From positions 1 through 6,189 of the forward strand of contig CALADZ010000066.1 in NCBI GenBank assembly GCA_937890575.1: a stretch of DNA of 6,189 nt. The letters run 5' to 3'. Origin of the DNA: MAG-120531 sp002378585. GTDB taxonomy: Bacteria; Bacteroidota; Bacteroidia; Flavobacteriales; Flavobacteriaceae. The position numbers and the translations under genes were made by a program. How positions within the stretch are numbered: the stretch's first letter is position 1; the number at the start of each line of letters is the position of its first letter. The notes beneath the pieces are model-generated. The model worked only from the letters and a program-made list of their open reading frames with translations, made no database searches and was not told where the DNA came from. Of this stretch, positions 1 to 6,115 are shown in pieces.

Positions 1-47
1 TTCAAGAAGGCATTCAACGGCTAAAATCAAACGACAGGACAACGTAA
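1..47 (+). CDS. Probable 3' end of a gene entering from the left (partial, frame uncertain)
   Basis: Two plus-strand frames close just before the terminator hairpin. The frame whose first full codon is base 3 reads QEGIQRLKSNDRTT and stops at TAA 45-47. The frame starting at base 1 reads FKKAFNG and stops at TAA 22-24. I slightly prefer the first, because the EGIQRLK stretch resembles the amphipathic last helix of many cytosolic enzymes, such as PLP-dependent aminotransferases, and because its stop abuts the hairpin as expected for a gene served by that terminator. This is too short to assign a function. If it is a gene, it converges on the giant minus-strand gene and shares its terminator. 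Confidence 0.35.
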   Translation, partial: QEGIQRLKSNDRTT

Positions 48-82
48 AAAAAATGGGCCGCGCGATGCGCGGCCCATTTTTT
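46..82. terminator. Bidirectional intrinsic terminator
   Basis: A perfect hairpin is centred on base 65. The left arm 48-63 pairs with the right arm 67-82 around a three-base GAT loop. The core is nine consecutive G-C pairs (55-63 with 67-75) plus a T-A pair, and the outer part is an A run (46-53) pairing with a T run (77-82). Because of the A and T tracts, a U-tract follows the stem when transcribed from either strand. It lies 33 bases past the stop of the giant minus-strand gene and just after the candidate plus-strand stop, so it probably ends both converging transcripts. Confidence 0.9.
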
Positions 83-115
83 ATGCCTTTTATCTGCGAA
101 ATTTTCGCGGCTCTA

Positions 116-3100
116 TTAGTGTAGAATACCTACCGATTTACGGACAACAAAATCCTCGCCCCTAAACACCAATTGATAGGTACCCGCTGGGTACGCGCTC
201 AAGTCTATTTTCGTACGGAATGGTGCTTCAAATACAAGCTGTCCTGCCGGACTGTACAGCTCCATTCGCAATACCTCAGCAGAGGTTTGCACCTCTATCA
301 ATCCTTGCGTTGGATTTGGATAGAGCGTTAAATCAATTGCTAGGTTTTGGTCTATACCAATACCACTCGTAACAATAATGGCATCATTATCTGACCCTGA
401 ACAGCCCGCGGAATTTGTGACCAGCAAGGTTACGATGAATGTACCCTTGTTCGCATAAGTGTGCTGAGGATTTGGTGATGTTGCGTTTCCGCCGTCTCCA
501 AAGTACCACTGCCATGAATTGGCATACATAGAAGAATCGATAAACTGAACGGTAGTTCCAGCCTGCACTGTATCCGGAAACTCTGAAGCAACATATAAAA
601 TATCGTTCAACGCCACGTTCTTATACAACGTGTCGGAACCCCCAGCATTTGAGGTAACGAGCATCACTTGATACGTACCCGGTTTGCTGTAATTGTGCGT
701 CGGATTCACCGCGGCAGAGAAGGTTCCATCTCCGAATGCCCAGAAATATTGCGAACCATTCGTGCTTTCATTGATAAAACTGACTTCGCCATTACAGGCA
801 TTCTGCACTTGGTATTGGTAGTCCGCATCTGGTGCGAAAATAACATTAGCCGCGAGGTTGACGTATTGAATACTGTCGTTATTCGTGATCGTAAGGATAC
901 CCGTTTGTTGCGTCGCCGTAGTTGCGGTAAAGGTCACGTCTAGCCATGCACTTGCGCCCGCAGCGATAACCTTTGAGGTCCAACTCGGCACAAAATGCGC
1001 ATTATTCGCAACCACATTTGTAATAGACAAATCTGTACAACCGTCATTCGTGACTAAGACAGAGTCCTTTACAGGTGTGGTATTGTAGACATTACCATAA
1101 TTCACAGCATTGGTTCCCAATACCATATCGGGCTCGCTGACCACATTGACCGTCATTGGCACCTGATATAACGGATCTTGAGGATCATTCGTCTCGAACA
1201 AAACCGTCGTATTGTAGGTACCCACTGCCAGATTACTCACGGTGACAAGTAATGATTTTGACACGCTATTACCTGCGCCTACCGAACCCGTAGTTAAACC
1301 TACTGGAGATGCCCAGGTCACTAGATCTTTTTGGTAAACCTCAACCGTACAAGTTTGTCCCGTAGCATACGTATAGTTGTACGAATACAATTGGATCGTC
1401 AAATAACCATTGTTGATGATGTTCGTTAACGTAGTACCGGTTAAGAATCCTGAAATAGTATCATTGGTATAATTCGCAACATTGTTATCGTAAAGCGTCT
1501 GGATGTAATACCCGTTCGCATACAGGTAGAAGTAGTTACTTGTAGCACTATACTCCCCATTTAAAATAATGCTGTAGAACAAGGTATCCGAATCGATAAT
1601 GTTGTTAAACGTATGCACTTGGGTATTGGAGTAGTTTGGTGCAGGATACAGCCAATTCTGTGTCGAGCTCGAATCGTACACCTCCGCAACGCTCACCTCA
1701 TAACTCAGTGCAGCTGAACCGTTATTAGTTATGGTATAAGGGACCGTCGTAAAGCTGTTACACTTATTTACCGTTACCGTTATACTGCTAGGGCTCACAC
1801 TAATATCTGCCGCACCCACAATAACGCCTGATAAACAATGCGTAATGGTATCCGCATTGGTGTAAATAGTTAATTGATCACTGACGCTACCTAGCGTACT
1901 TGAATTAAGGGTCACTGGAATATATCCCGTATCGCCAGGCGCAATACTCAGCGATGGACTTGCTGCCGTAAAGACGGTAGTACCCGTTGCTGTTCCGGTC
2001 AATGTCAGGGTGTCACAACCTACGTTATAGAAGGGAACCTCTTTGATATGATTCATGTTTTGGTATACCGAATCCCAGCTCGTACAAGCCGATTCCACTG
2101 CCGTCTCACCCAAACCGTTTACAGTAAAAGTAACGGGTATAGAGAATGAACCATTCGAGGGATCATTCGTAGTTACAGTAATAGTCAACTCATGTGTACC
2201 TGCAGCAAGGCTATCGGAATACGCTGTACCGCTAACAGTCGTAGTATCGCCTCCAGCAGTTGTACCACTCTTTGGACTTAAACGTATCCAATTAGGCCCT
2301 TGATCTTTATTCGCTAAAGTGTTTTCGAGAATATTATCCATCATGGTTGTAATCTCGCTGTAAACCGTATTAAAGTTAAATCCATAATAGATAAACTCCC
2401 CATCGCCCATCGGCAAATAACTCAATGCTTGTCGGTAGTAGGTATTGTAAACTAAATAGATCAAACCCGTATTGTAGATGTACGCATCTAGTGACGCCGA
2501 TTGTGTCACGAACGAATTGCTCACCCCTTGGATGTAGGGATGGTTCGAATAGGTCGTATTCACATAATGCGTATACCCCGTGTAGTTGCCGTAGTAATAC
2601 CCGCTAATCCAGTTCATCGCAAGGATATTACCTACATAGGTACTCCCCATAACGATCATCTTGCCTCCGTCTTCAATCCAATCTTCCATATCCGATTGCA
2701 CTGCAGTGTAATCGGTCGAAGCAGAACTGTTCGTAATTGGTGGGAAGATGACCACATCAGCCCAATTCAACTCTGATATCATCGCTGATATAGACGTGAC
2801 AGTTTTGACTGATAAATTTTTTACACCGCCCAAATAGGTTTGAAGGTTTGATAGCAACGACGGGTATACATTTTGATTCACCACCACAACATTCAAAACT
2901 GGGTTAGAAGAAGCGTTCCAACTTAAGTTTGTATTCAATGCCGTATTTCCCAAATCGAAGGTAAAGTTCACACTATCACCACAATTCTGGGTACTTAGAG
3001 TCAATGGCGTTGTATTGACCCATGCCGCAGGAGCTTCAGCTACATACCCCGTATAACACACTGGCCAAACCGTATCTGAGGTAGAAACATACACAGTGTC

Positions 3101-5950
3101 ATTTATTGTACCTGTGGCCGTTGGATTTATGGTCACCTGTATCCAAGCGCTATCCCCTACCCACATTTGAGAGGTAGCATTGGTTGCTGTAAAGAATGCA
3201 CTTGACGTAGTGAGCGCATTGAAATAAAGGCTGTCACAACCCAAATTTTCGACGAGTATACTATCTATGGTGACACTATTTTTTACGATAGTGTCCAGGT
3301 CTAAACATGCAGTGCGATCAACGTAAGTTTCACTCACCCCATCCAGTGTGAGATTTACCGTAAGATATACTGTTGAATCCACCGGATCATTACTGTTGAT
3401 ATATCCTTGGAATGTATGCAGGCCTTCCTGCAACGAATCGGTGTAAATAATAATATTGACCAATTCTGAATCACCAACCGCTGTATTACCCGTGTCGGGG
3501 CTGAATGCGAGATTCACTCCTAAACCGGCATCTACTTCAAAATCATCTACTATCCAGGCGTCATAAGATGAGCCAGTATACGACTGCTGGTACAATCTCA
3601 ACTGCGTAGATGAGGTCATTGCCGCTGCAGGTATGGTAGCTGTTGCGGTCATGGAGTAATAAGTGTAGAAGTATTGGATGTTGTACCACGTTGAACCGTT
3701 GGTACTGTATTGTAAATAAATTCCCTCACCAGATTCGGCATTATCACAATTGCCCTGATCCATCTCGAAGGATACGGTCCCTCCGTTTAAAAGATTAAGT
3801 GGAACTGTTGCGGCGTAGCGCGTACCGCCATAAAAATGTAAACTGTAACTACCATTGATGGATCCACAACCGTATGTAGAGGACTGAATATTCGCACCTG
3901 AACCAAAGTAACTCCAAAGCGAAGTATTCATCGTACCTGACTCAAAGTCCTCCGTAATACTCATCCCTATTGGAGATGTCCCCCAATTCAGCGTTTGCTG
4001 GCCGTCGTTATACAACCAAAATGGTACCAATAGAGAATCCGGACAACCCGAATAGGAAACATTAAATACAGTACTATCGAAACCAATAGATGCCGCATCC
4101 TGGACAGTGGCGGATATACAGTGTGCGTAGGTGGAATCCTGCTCCTGGAATAAAATGGTATCATTATATGTTCCCGCGGAACCTACAGTCCAAGCATACG
4201 GCACATACACGGTATCCTCCGGGGCAATAGTAAATCCAGTAGTTGCGACCGTTAATCGGTTTGAAGACTTTGAAACCCCTGTTATGCTCAAGGTATCGCA
4301 ACCCGTATTCCAAAGTTTAAGTGTATCGTTACTGATGGCTCCAGAATATCCGGAAATATTGAAGCAAGAGGAATAATTGGACGCCCAAACACCCTCTCCT
4401 GTAACATTCACGATTACTGGAATTTTCATTCCATCAAGGGACGTATCGTTTGACGTCAATGCCAATTCGAGGAAGTACGTCCCCGAATACAAACCTGTGG
4501 CATCCACTGTAAAATTCATCACCACATTGTTTCCTCCTGCAACTGTGGCAGAAGTTGGGTTCTGTGTAATGCTTAGCGCGTTACCGCCTTGAACTTCTAC
4601 ATCATCGAGGTAGTGAACATAGGAAGTGGAATACTGGTATCCGTGTATACCGTTTATACCTGTGTTCAGGTTGTAATAAAATTGGGCACCAGTCGCAATG
4701 GTCACACCATCAATGACAATATCAAAAGTTTTATTCGTCCAATCGATATTTTCATAAGCCACATTCACAAACTCATTGGCCGTAGTGTACTCATAATAAG
4801 TTGTCGTAAAGCCACTCGCATTTCTGTATACCAAACGTAATGAACTGGTGTACCAGTACGTGTACCCAAAAGGAGAATAGCTTATACTTGGATTTTGATC
4901 GCCGGAAAACCACGTGTAGCCACTTCCGCCCTGTCCGGAATTCACTTTTGTAGCATAGGATGCACGAGAGGGTTGTGCATTGGGAAAACTGGCATTGACC
5001 GTTGCCGCAGTATTGTAATATCCATTCATCTGCAACGAACGGCTGCCCGTATGGGCCGTGGTACTCGTATTGGATAAGGTAGCGTTAGCACTTGTGGTTG
5101 AAAAAGTTTCCAACGTACCGTCCTCAAAATCTGCTTTAAAGATATAATTGGTATCTATGAGTTCCGTATTCAACGTAAGATTCCCTGCACCGGAAGCATT
5201 AGAAATAGTCAGCGACTGCGATGCGGTGGTTCCACATGGAATATTGATTACCAGAGAATCATTGGAGAGCGAACCTCCAGGAGCATTGCCAACCGTGATG
5301 TTCATGGTGGTGGTATCACTGCTGTGACAATTCGTCGCTATCAGCGTAACCGTTTTTGTACCTGAACTCGTGTAGCTGTGCACAGGATATTGAGAGGTAC
5401 TGGTTGTACCGTCGCCAAAATCCCAAACGTAAGAGCCTGCGTTTTGGCTCGTATTAACGAATTGTAACGGGGTATTGTAGCTAATGCTCGTAGACGTTGT
5501 CGTGAAATTTGCGGTCGGCGCAGTAGTCCCCGAGGTCGCCCAAGAACATACAAAACCGCTAGCGGTACTCGCGTAGTTTGAATAAAAGCGTACGGTTATA
5601 GCGCCTGATGTTGAGGTAATAGCATTACCTCCATTTGGTAGGGAGCTGCCGTAATAGTAGCCTATGAAAGTACCGCTTGTACCGATGCCGTCCCATACAT
5701 AAATGTAATCTGAACTGTTCACTGTGGAGAAAGAAGAAAAAGTCAACGACACCGGTGCTGTACCGGGAGGGTCGATGATCAGATAACCATTATTATAGTT
5801 TCCATAGTTTCCATTGAGGCCTCCAGCATCAACAAAGATACCTGAACAGCTAGTAGCCGTGTCGGTCGTGCCGTTCGTCGGAATAGTTACGATCCCTTGC
5901 GCTTGTAGACTAAGGCTCAACAATAATGCGGCGAAAATGCGTAAATGCAT
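116..5950 (-). CDS. Giant T9SS-secreted modular surface protein (CUB, PKD, four Ig/ASH super-repeats with inserted domains, sorting domain)
   Basis: This 1944-residue protein is predicted to cross the inner membrane by Sec and the outer membrane by the type IX secretion system, ending on the cell surface or outside. The order by residue is: signal peptide 1-17; CUB-like 34-138 (C35/C135); PKD 145-222 with WDFGDG at 176-181; four super-repeats at 223-618, 619-974, 975-1380 and 1381-1707; PKD 1708-1782 with WAFGDG at 1737; PKD 1785-1861 with WYFGDG at 1815; type A sorting domain 1872-1944. No catalytic motif is visible, so adhesion or glycan binding is my inference rather than something shown. 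It is rich in Ser, Thr, Asn and Tyr and poor in Lys and Arg. The ATG start is chosen because a signal peptide follows at once; the leader before it is A-rich without a Shine-Dalgarno match, as usual in Bacteroidota. The gene stands alone, with a terminator 33 bases after its stop and a divergent neighbour upstream. It would probably be annotated as a 'choice-of-anchor D' or 'T9SS type A sorting domain-containing' protein. Confidence 0.95.
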   Translation of the reverse strand: MHLRIFAALLLSLSLQAQGIVTIPTNGTTDTATSCSGIFVDAGGLNGNYGNYNNGYLIIDPPGTAPVSLTFSSFSTVNSSDYIYVWDGIGTSGTFIGYYYGSSLPNGGNAITSTSGAITVRFYSNYASTASGFVCSWATSGTTAPTANFTTTSTSISYNTPLQFVNTSQNAGSYVWDFGDGTTSTSQYPVHSYTSSGTKTVTLIATNCHSSDTTTMNITVGNAPGGSLSNDSLVINIPCGTTASQSLTISNASGAGNLTLNTELIDTNYIFKADFEDGTLETFSTTSANATLSNTSTTAHTGSRSLQMNGYYNTAATVNASFPNAQPSRASYATKVNSGQGGSGYTWFSGDQNPSISYSPFGYTYWYTSSLRLVYRNASGFTTTYYEYTTANEFVNVAYENIDWTNKTFDIVIDGVTIATGAQFYYNLNTGINGIHGYQYSTSYVHYLDDVEVQGGNALSITQNPTSATVAGGNNVVMNFTVDATGLYSGTYFLELALTSNDTSLDGMKIPVIVNVTGEGVWASNYSSCFNISGYSGAISNDTLKLWNTGCDTLSITGVSKSSNRLTVATTGFTIAPEDTVYVPYAWTVGSAGTYNDTILFQEQDSTYAHCISATVQDAASIGFDSTVFNVSYSGCPDSLLVPFWLYNDGQQTLNWGTSPIGMSITEDFESGTMNTSLWSYFGSGANIQSSTYGCGSINGSYSLHFYGGTRYAATVPLNLLNGGTVSFEMDQGNCDNAESGEGIYLQYSTNGSTWYNIQYFYTYYSMTATATIPAAAMTSSTQLRLYQQSYTGSSYDAWIVDDFEVDAGLGVNLAFSPDTGNTAVGDSELVNIIIYTDSLQEGLHTFQGYINSNDPVDSTVYLTVNLTLDGVSETYVDRTACLDLDTIVKNSVTIDSILVENLGCDSLYFNALTTSSAFFTATNATSQMWVGDSAWIQVTINPTATGTINDTVYVSTSDTVWPVCYTGYVAEAPAAWVNTTPLTLSTQNCGDSVNFTFDLGNTALNTNLSWNASSNPVLNVVVVNQNVYPSLLSNLQTYLGGVKNLSVKTVTSISAMISELNWADVVIFPPITNSSASTDYTAVQSDMEDWIEDGGKMIVMGSTYVGNILAMNWISGYYYGNYTGYTHYVNTTYSNHPYIQGVSNSFVTQSASLDAYIYNTGLIYLVYNTYYRQALSYLPMGDGEFIYYGFNFNTVYSEITTMMDNILENTLANKDQGPNWIRLSPKSGTTAGGDTTTVSGTAYSDSLAAGTHELTITVTTNDPSNGSFSIPVTFTVNGLGETAVESACTSWDSVYQNMNHIKEVPFYNVGCDTLTLTGTATGTTVFTAASPSLSIAPGDTGYIPVTLNSSTLGSVSDQLTIYTNADTITHCLSGVIVGAADISVSPSSITVTVNKCNSFTTVPYTITNNGSAALSYEVSVAEVYDSSSTQNWLYPAPNYSNTQVHTFNNIIDSDTLFYSIILNGEYSATSNYFYLYANGYYIQTLYDNNVANYTNDTISGFLTGTTLTNIINNGYLTIQLYSYNYTYATGQTCTVEVYQKDLVTWASPVGLTTGSVGAGNSVSKSLLVTVSNLAVGTYNTTVLFETNDPQDPLYQVPMTVNVVSEPDMVLGTNAVNYGNVYNTTPVKDSVLVTNDGCTDLSITNVVANNAHFVPSWTSKVIAAGASAWLDVTFTATTATQQTGILTITNNDSIQYVNLAANVIFAPDADYQYQVQNACNGEVSFINESTNGSQYFWAFGDGTFSAAVNPTHNYSKPGTYQVMLVTSNAGGSDTLYKNVALNDILYVASEFPDTVQAGTTVQFIDSSMYANSWQWYFGDGGNATSPNPQHTYANKGTFIVTLLVTNSAGCSGSDNDAIIVTSGIGIDQNLAIDLTLYPNPTQGLIEVQTSAEVLRMELYSPAGQLVFEAPFRTKIDLSAYPAGTYQLVFRGEDFVVRKSVGILH
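119..337 (-). other. T9SS type A C-terminal sorting domain (residues 1872-1944)
   Basis: The signature LYPNPTQGLIEV (YPNP at 1877-1880) is followed by LRMELYSPAGQLVFE, IDLSAYPAGTYQLVF (about 1915-1929) and the terminal VVRKSVGILH. This is the standard Bacteroidota type A sorting domain (TIGR04183-like). It targets the protein to the PorU/PorV attachment machinery, which normally removes it and can link the cargo to lipopolysaccharide. Confidence 0.95.
368..598 (-). other. PKD domain 3 (residues 1785-1861)
   Basis: The domain has VQFIDSS, the signature WYFGDG at 1815-1820 and NPQHTYANKGTFIVTLLVTN. It follows PKD 2 directly and precedes the sorting domain, a common spacer position in T9SS cargo. 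Confidence 0.9.
605..829 (-). other. PKD domain 2 (residues 1708-1782)
   Basis: The domain begins ADYQYQVQNACNGEVSF, has the signature WAFGDG at 1737-1742 (Ala in place of the usual Asp) and continues with NPTHNYSKPGTYQVMLVTSN. The NP-HxY and GTYxVxL strands make the PKD call secure. Confidence 0.9.
830..1810 (-). repeat. Super-repeat 4 (residues 1381-1707), split Ig-like domain with unassigned beta-rich insert plus ASH-like domain
   Basis: The head is about 1381-1420 (C1397, ITNNGSAALSYEV). The guest is about 1428-1542, and the tail resumes at LVTWASPVGLTTGSVGAG, passing TNDP at 1587-1590 and ending VPMTVNVVSEP. The ASH-like domain (1608-1706) is the most canonical of the four, with VNYGNV, DGCTDLSI (C1638) and ILTITNNDS, but it lacks the flanking Cys pair of the other three. 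The guest has VHTFNNIIDSDTLFYSIILNGEYS, split here for reference at residues 1445-1468, followed by YFYLYANG and a Tyr-rich strand. It looks all-beta; I do not recognise its family. Confidence 0.65.
1811..3028 (-). repeat. Super-repeat 3 (residues 975-1380), split Ig-like domain with Rossmann-like insert plus ASH-like domain
   Basis: The head is about 976-1016 (C990, ending LNTNLSWNAS). The guest is about 1020-1215, and the tail resumes at PNWIRLSPKSGTTAGG, passing TNDP at 1261-1264 and ending PVTFTVNG. The ASH-like domain is 1284-1380 with C1289, GCDTLTL at 1311 and C1372. The guest alternates strands and helices: LNVVVVNQN, helix SLLSNLQTYL, WADVVIFPP, helix YTAVQSDMEDWIEDGG, KMIVMGS, and later GEFIYYGFNFN with a closing helix. 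This is the order of a class I amidotransferase-like or DUF4350-like Rossmann domain, but no nucleophile Cys is present. Confidence 0.7.
3029..4096 (-). repeat. Super-repeat 2 (residues 619-974), split Ig-like domain with Reelin-like insert plus ASH-like domain
   Basis: The head strands run from about 620 to 662 (C636, NDGQQTLNWG). They are interrupted at about 666-808, and the tail resumes at LAFSPDTGNTAVGDSE, passing NSNDP at 852-856. The ASH-like domain is 876-974 with C882, GCDSLYF at 904 and C965. The guest begins DFESGTMNTSLWSYFG, carries YGCGSINGSYSLHFYGGTR (C695), GNCDN (C735) and GIYLQYSTNGSTWYN, and ends WIVDDFEV. The CG motif, the F-G-R motif and the LQYS-NGSTW strand resemble Reelin-type subrepeat jelly rolls. 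Confidence 0.7.
4097..5284 (-). repeat. Super-repeat 1 (residues 223-618), split Ig-like domain with LamG-like insert plus ASH-like domain
   Basis: The first half of an Ig-like sandwich (229-264, C239, ending ASGAGNLTLN) is interrupted by a guest domain at about 271-455. It resumes at ALSITQNPTSATVAGG (459 onward), passing TSND at 499-502 and ending PVIVNVTG. An ASH-like ('choice-of-anchor D') sandwich follows (522-618), with C529, GCDTLSI at 550 and C611. The guest begins FKADFEDGTLETFS, includes TGSRSLQMNG and IVIDGVTIATG, and ends VHYLDDVEVQGG. This layout is typical of concanavalin/LamG-like or carbohydrate-binding jelly-roll domains. The fold assignment of the guest is by pattern only. 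Confidence 0.7.
5285..5518 (-). other. PKD domain 1 (residues 145-222)
   Basis: The PKD signature WDFGDG is at 176-181, followed by the usual YPVHSY and SSGTKTVTLIATN strands. It separates the CUB-like domain from the super-repeats. PKD domains are Ig-like spacers or binding modules of extracellular proteins. Confidence 0.9.
5537..5851 (-). other. CUB-like domain (residues 34-138)
   Basis: C35 opens the domain and C135 lies near its end. Between them are an LNGNYGNY segment near residue 45, a DYIYVWDG strand (81-88) and an ITVRFYSN strand (118-125) leading to SGFVCSW. This matches the CUB beta-sandwich, including the Asp residues (D81, D87) that in calcium-binding CUB domains help hold the ion. 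In Bacteroidota such domains sit at the ends of secreted proteins and are usually thought to bind protein or glycan ligands. The ligand here is unknown. Confidence 0.75.
5900..5950 (-). other. Sec signal peptide (residues 1-17)
   Basis: The N-terminus has one basic residue (R4), then a hydrophobic core IFAALLLSLSL and a polar end LQAQG. Cleavage after A17 would give an N-terminal Gln, a form common among secreted Bacteroidota proteins; cleavage after G19 (A-Q-G) is the alternative. There is no Cys at the +1 position, so it is not a lipoprotein. Confidence 0.9.
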
Positions 5951-5969
5951 GGTTATCTTTTATTCAGAG

Positions 5970-5977
5970 CGAAAATA
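5970..5977 (-). promoter_or_regulatory. Weak candidate -7 element for the giant gene
   Basis: On the minus strand this reads TATTTTCG, one mismatch from the Bacteroidota -7 consensus TAnnTTTG, 19 bases before the ATG. No convincing TTG -33 element is seen at the usual spacing, so this is a tentative call. Confidence 0.3.
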
Positions 5978-6107
5978 CTTAAAACTTGGTTCTTGGTTAC
6001 ATAAAATGAGTAATCGTTATTGCGAATTGATAAACCGATTTATTCTCTGTTTTAACTGCCGTTAAGAACATTGCATACATGAAGCATTCAATGCCAATTT
6101 TACCTAG

Positions 6108-6115
6108 TAACTTTG
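6108..6115 (+). promoter_or_regulatory. Bacteroidota -7 promoter element for the oxidoreductase gene
   Basis: TAACTTTG matches TAnnTTTG exactly and ends 21 bases before the ATG at 6137, which implies a short leader of roughly 15 bases. The -33 position has only a degenerate TTC at 6087-6089, 18 bases upstream. The leader between the element and the start is A-rich without a Shine-Dalgarno match, as is normal in this phylum. Confidence 0.65.

Noticed and set aside
96..108. Palindrome GCGAAATTTTCGC downstream of the giant gene's stop
   Set aside because: The two six-base arms are separated by a single base and cannot form a useful hairpin; the strong terminator nearby explains transcript ending.
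1020..2893. Possible peptidase or amidotransferase active site in the third guest domain
   Set aside because: No nucleophile Cys or Ser elbow (G-x-C/S-x-G) is seen, and no catalytic His/Glu pair could be placed.
668..5077. Several plus-strand open frames of 60-91 codons opposite the giant gene
   Set aside because: They lie antisense within a gene with clear domain structure from end to end, have no recognisable motifs or signal peptides, and overlap each other. They are shadows of the coding strand's composition.
830..5284. DNA-level tandem repeat or recent duplication in the giant gene
   Set aside because: The four super-repeats are recognisable only at protein level; no long nucleotide identity between copies is visible, so the duplications are old.
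5341..5553. A 70-codon minus-strand frame inside the giant gene
   Set aside because: It overlaps the PKD 1 and CUB coding region in another frame, and its Arg-rich translation has no domain signal.
5814..6065. A plus-strand 83-codon frame crossing the start of the giant gene into the intergenic region
   Set aside because: It overlaps the signal peptide and CUB coding region on the opposite strand, has no promoter or plausible leader, and its translation looks random.
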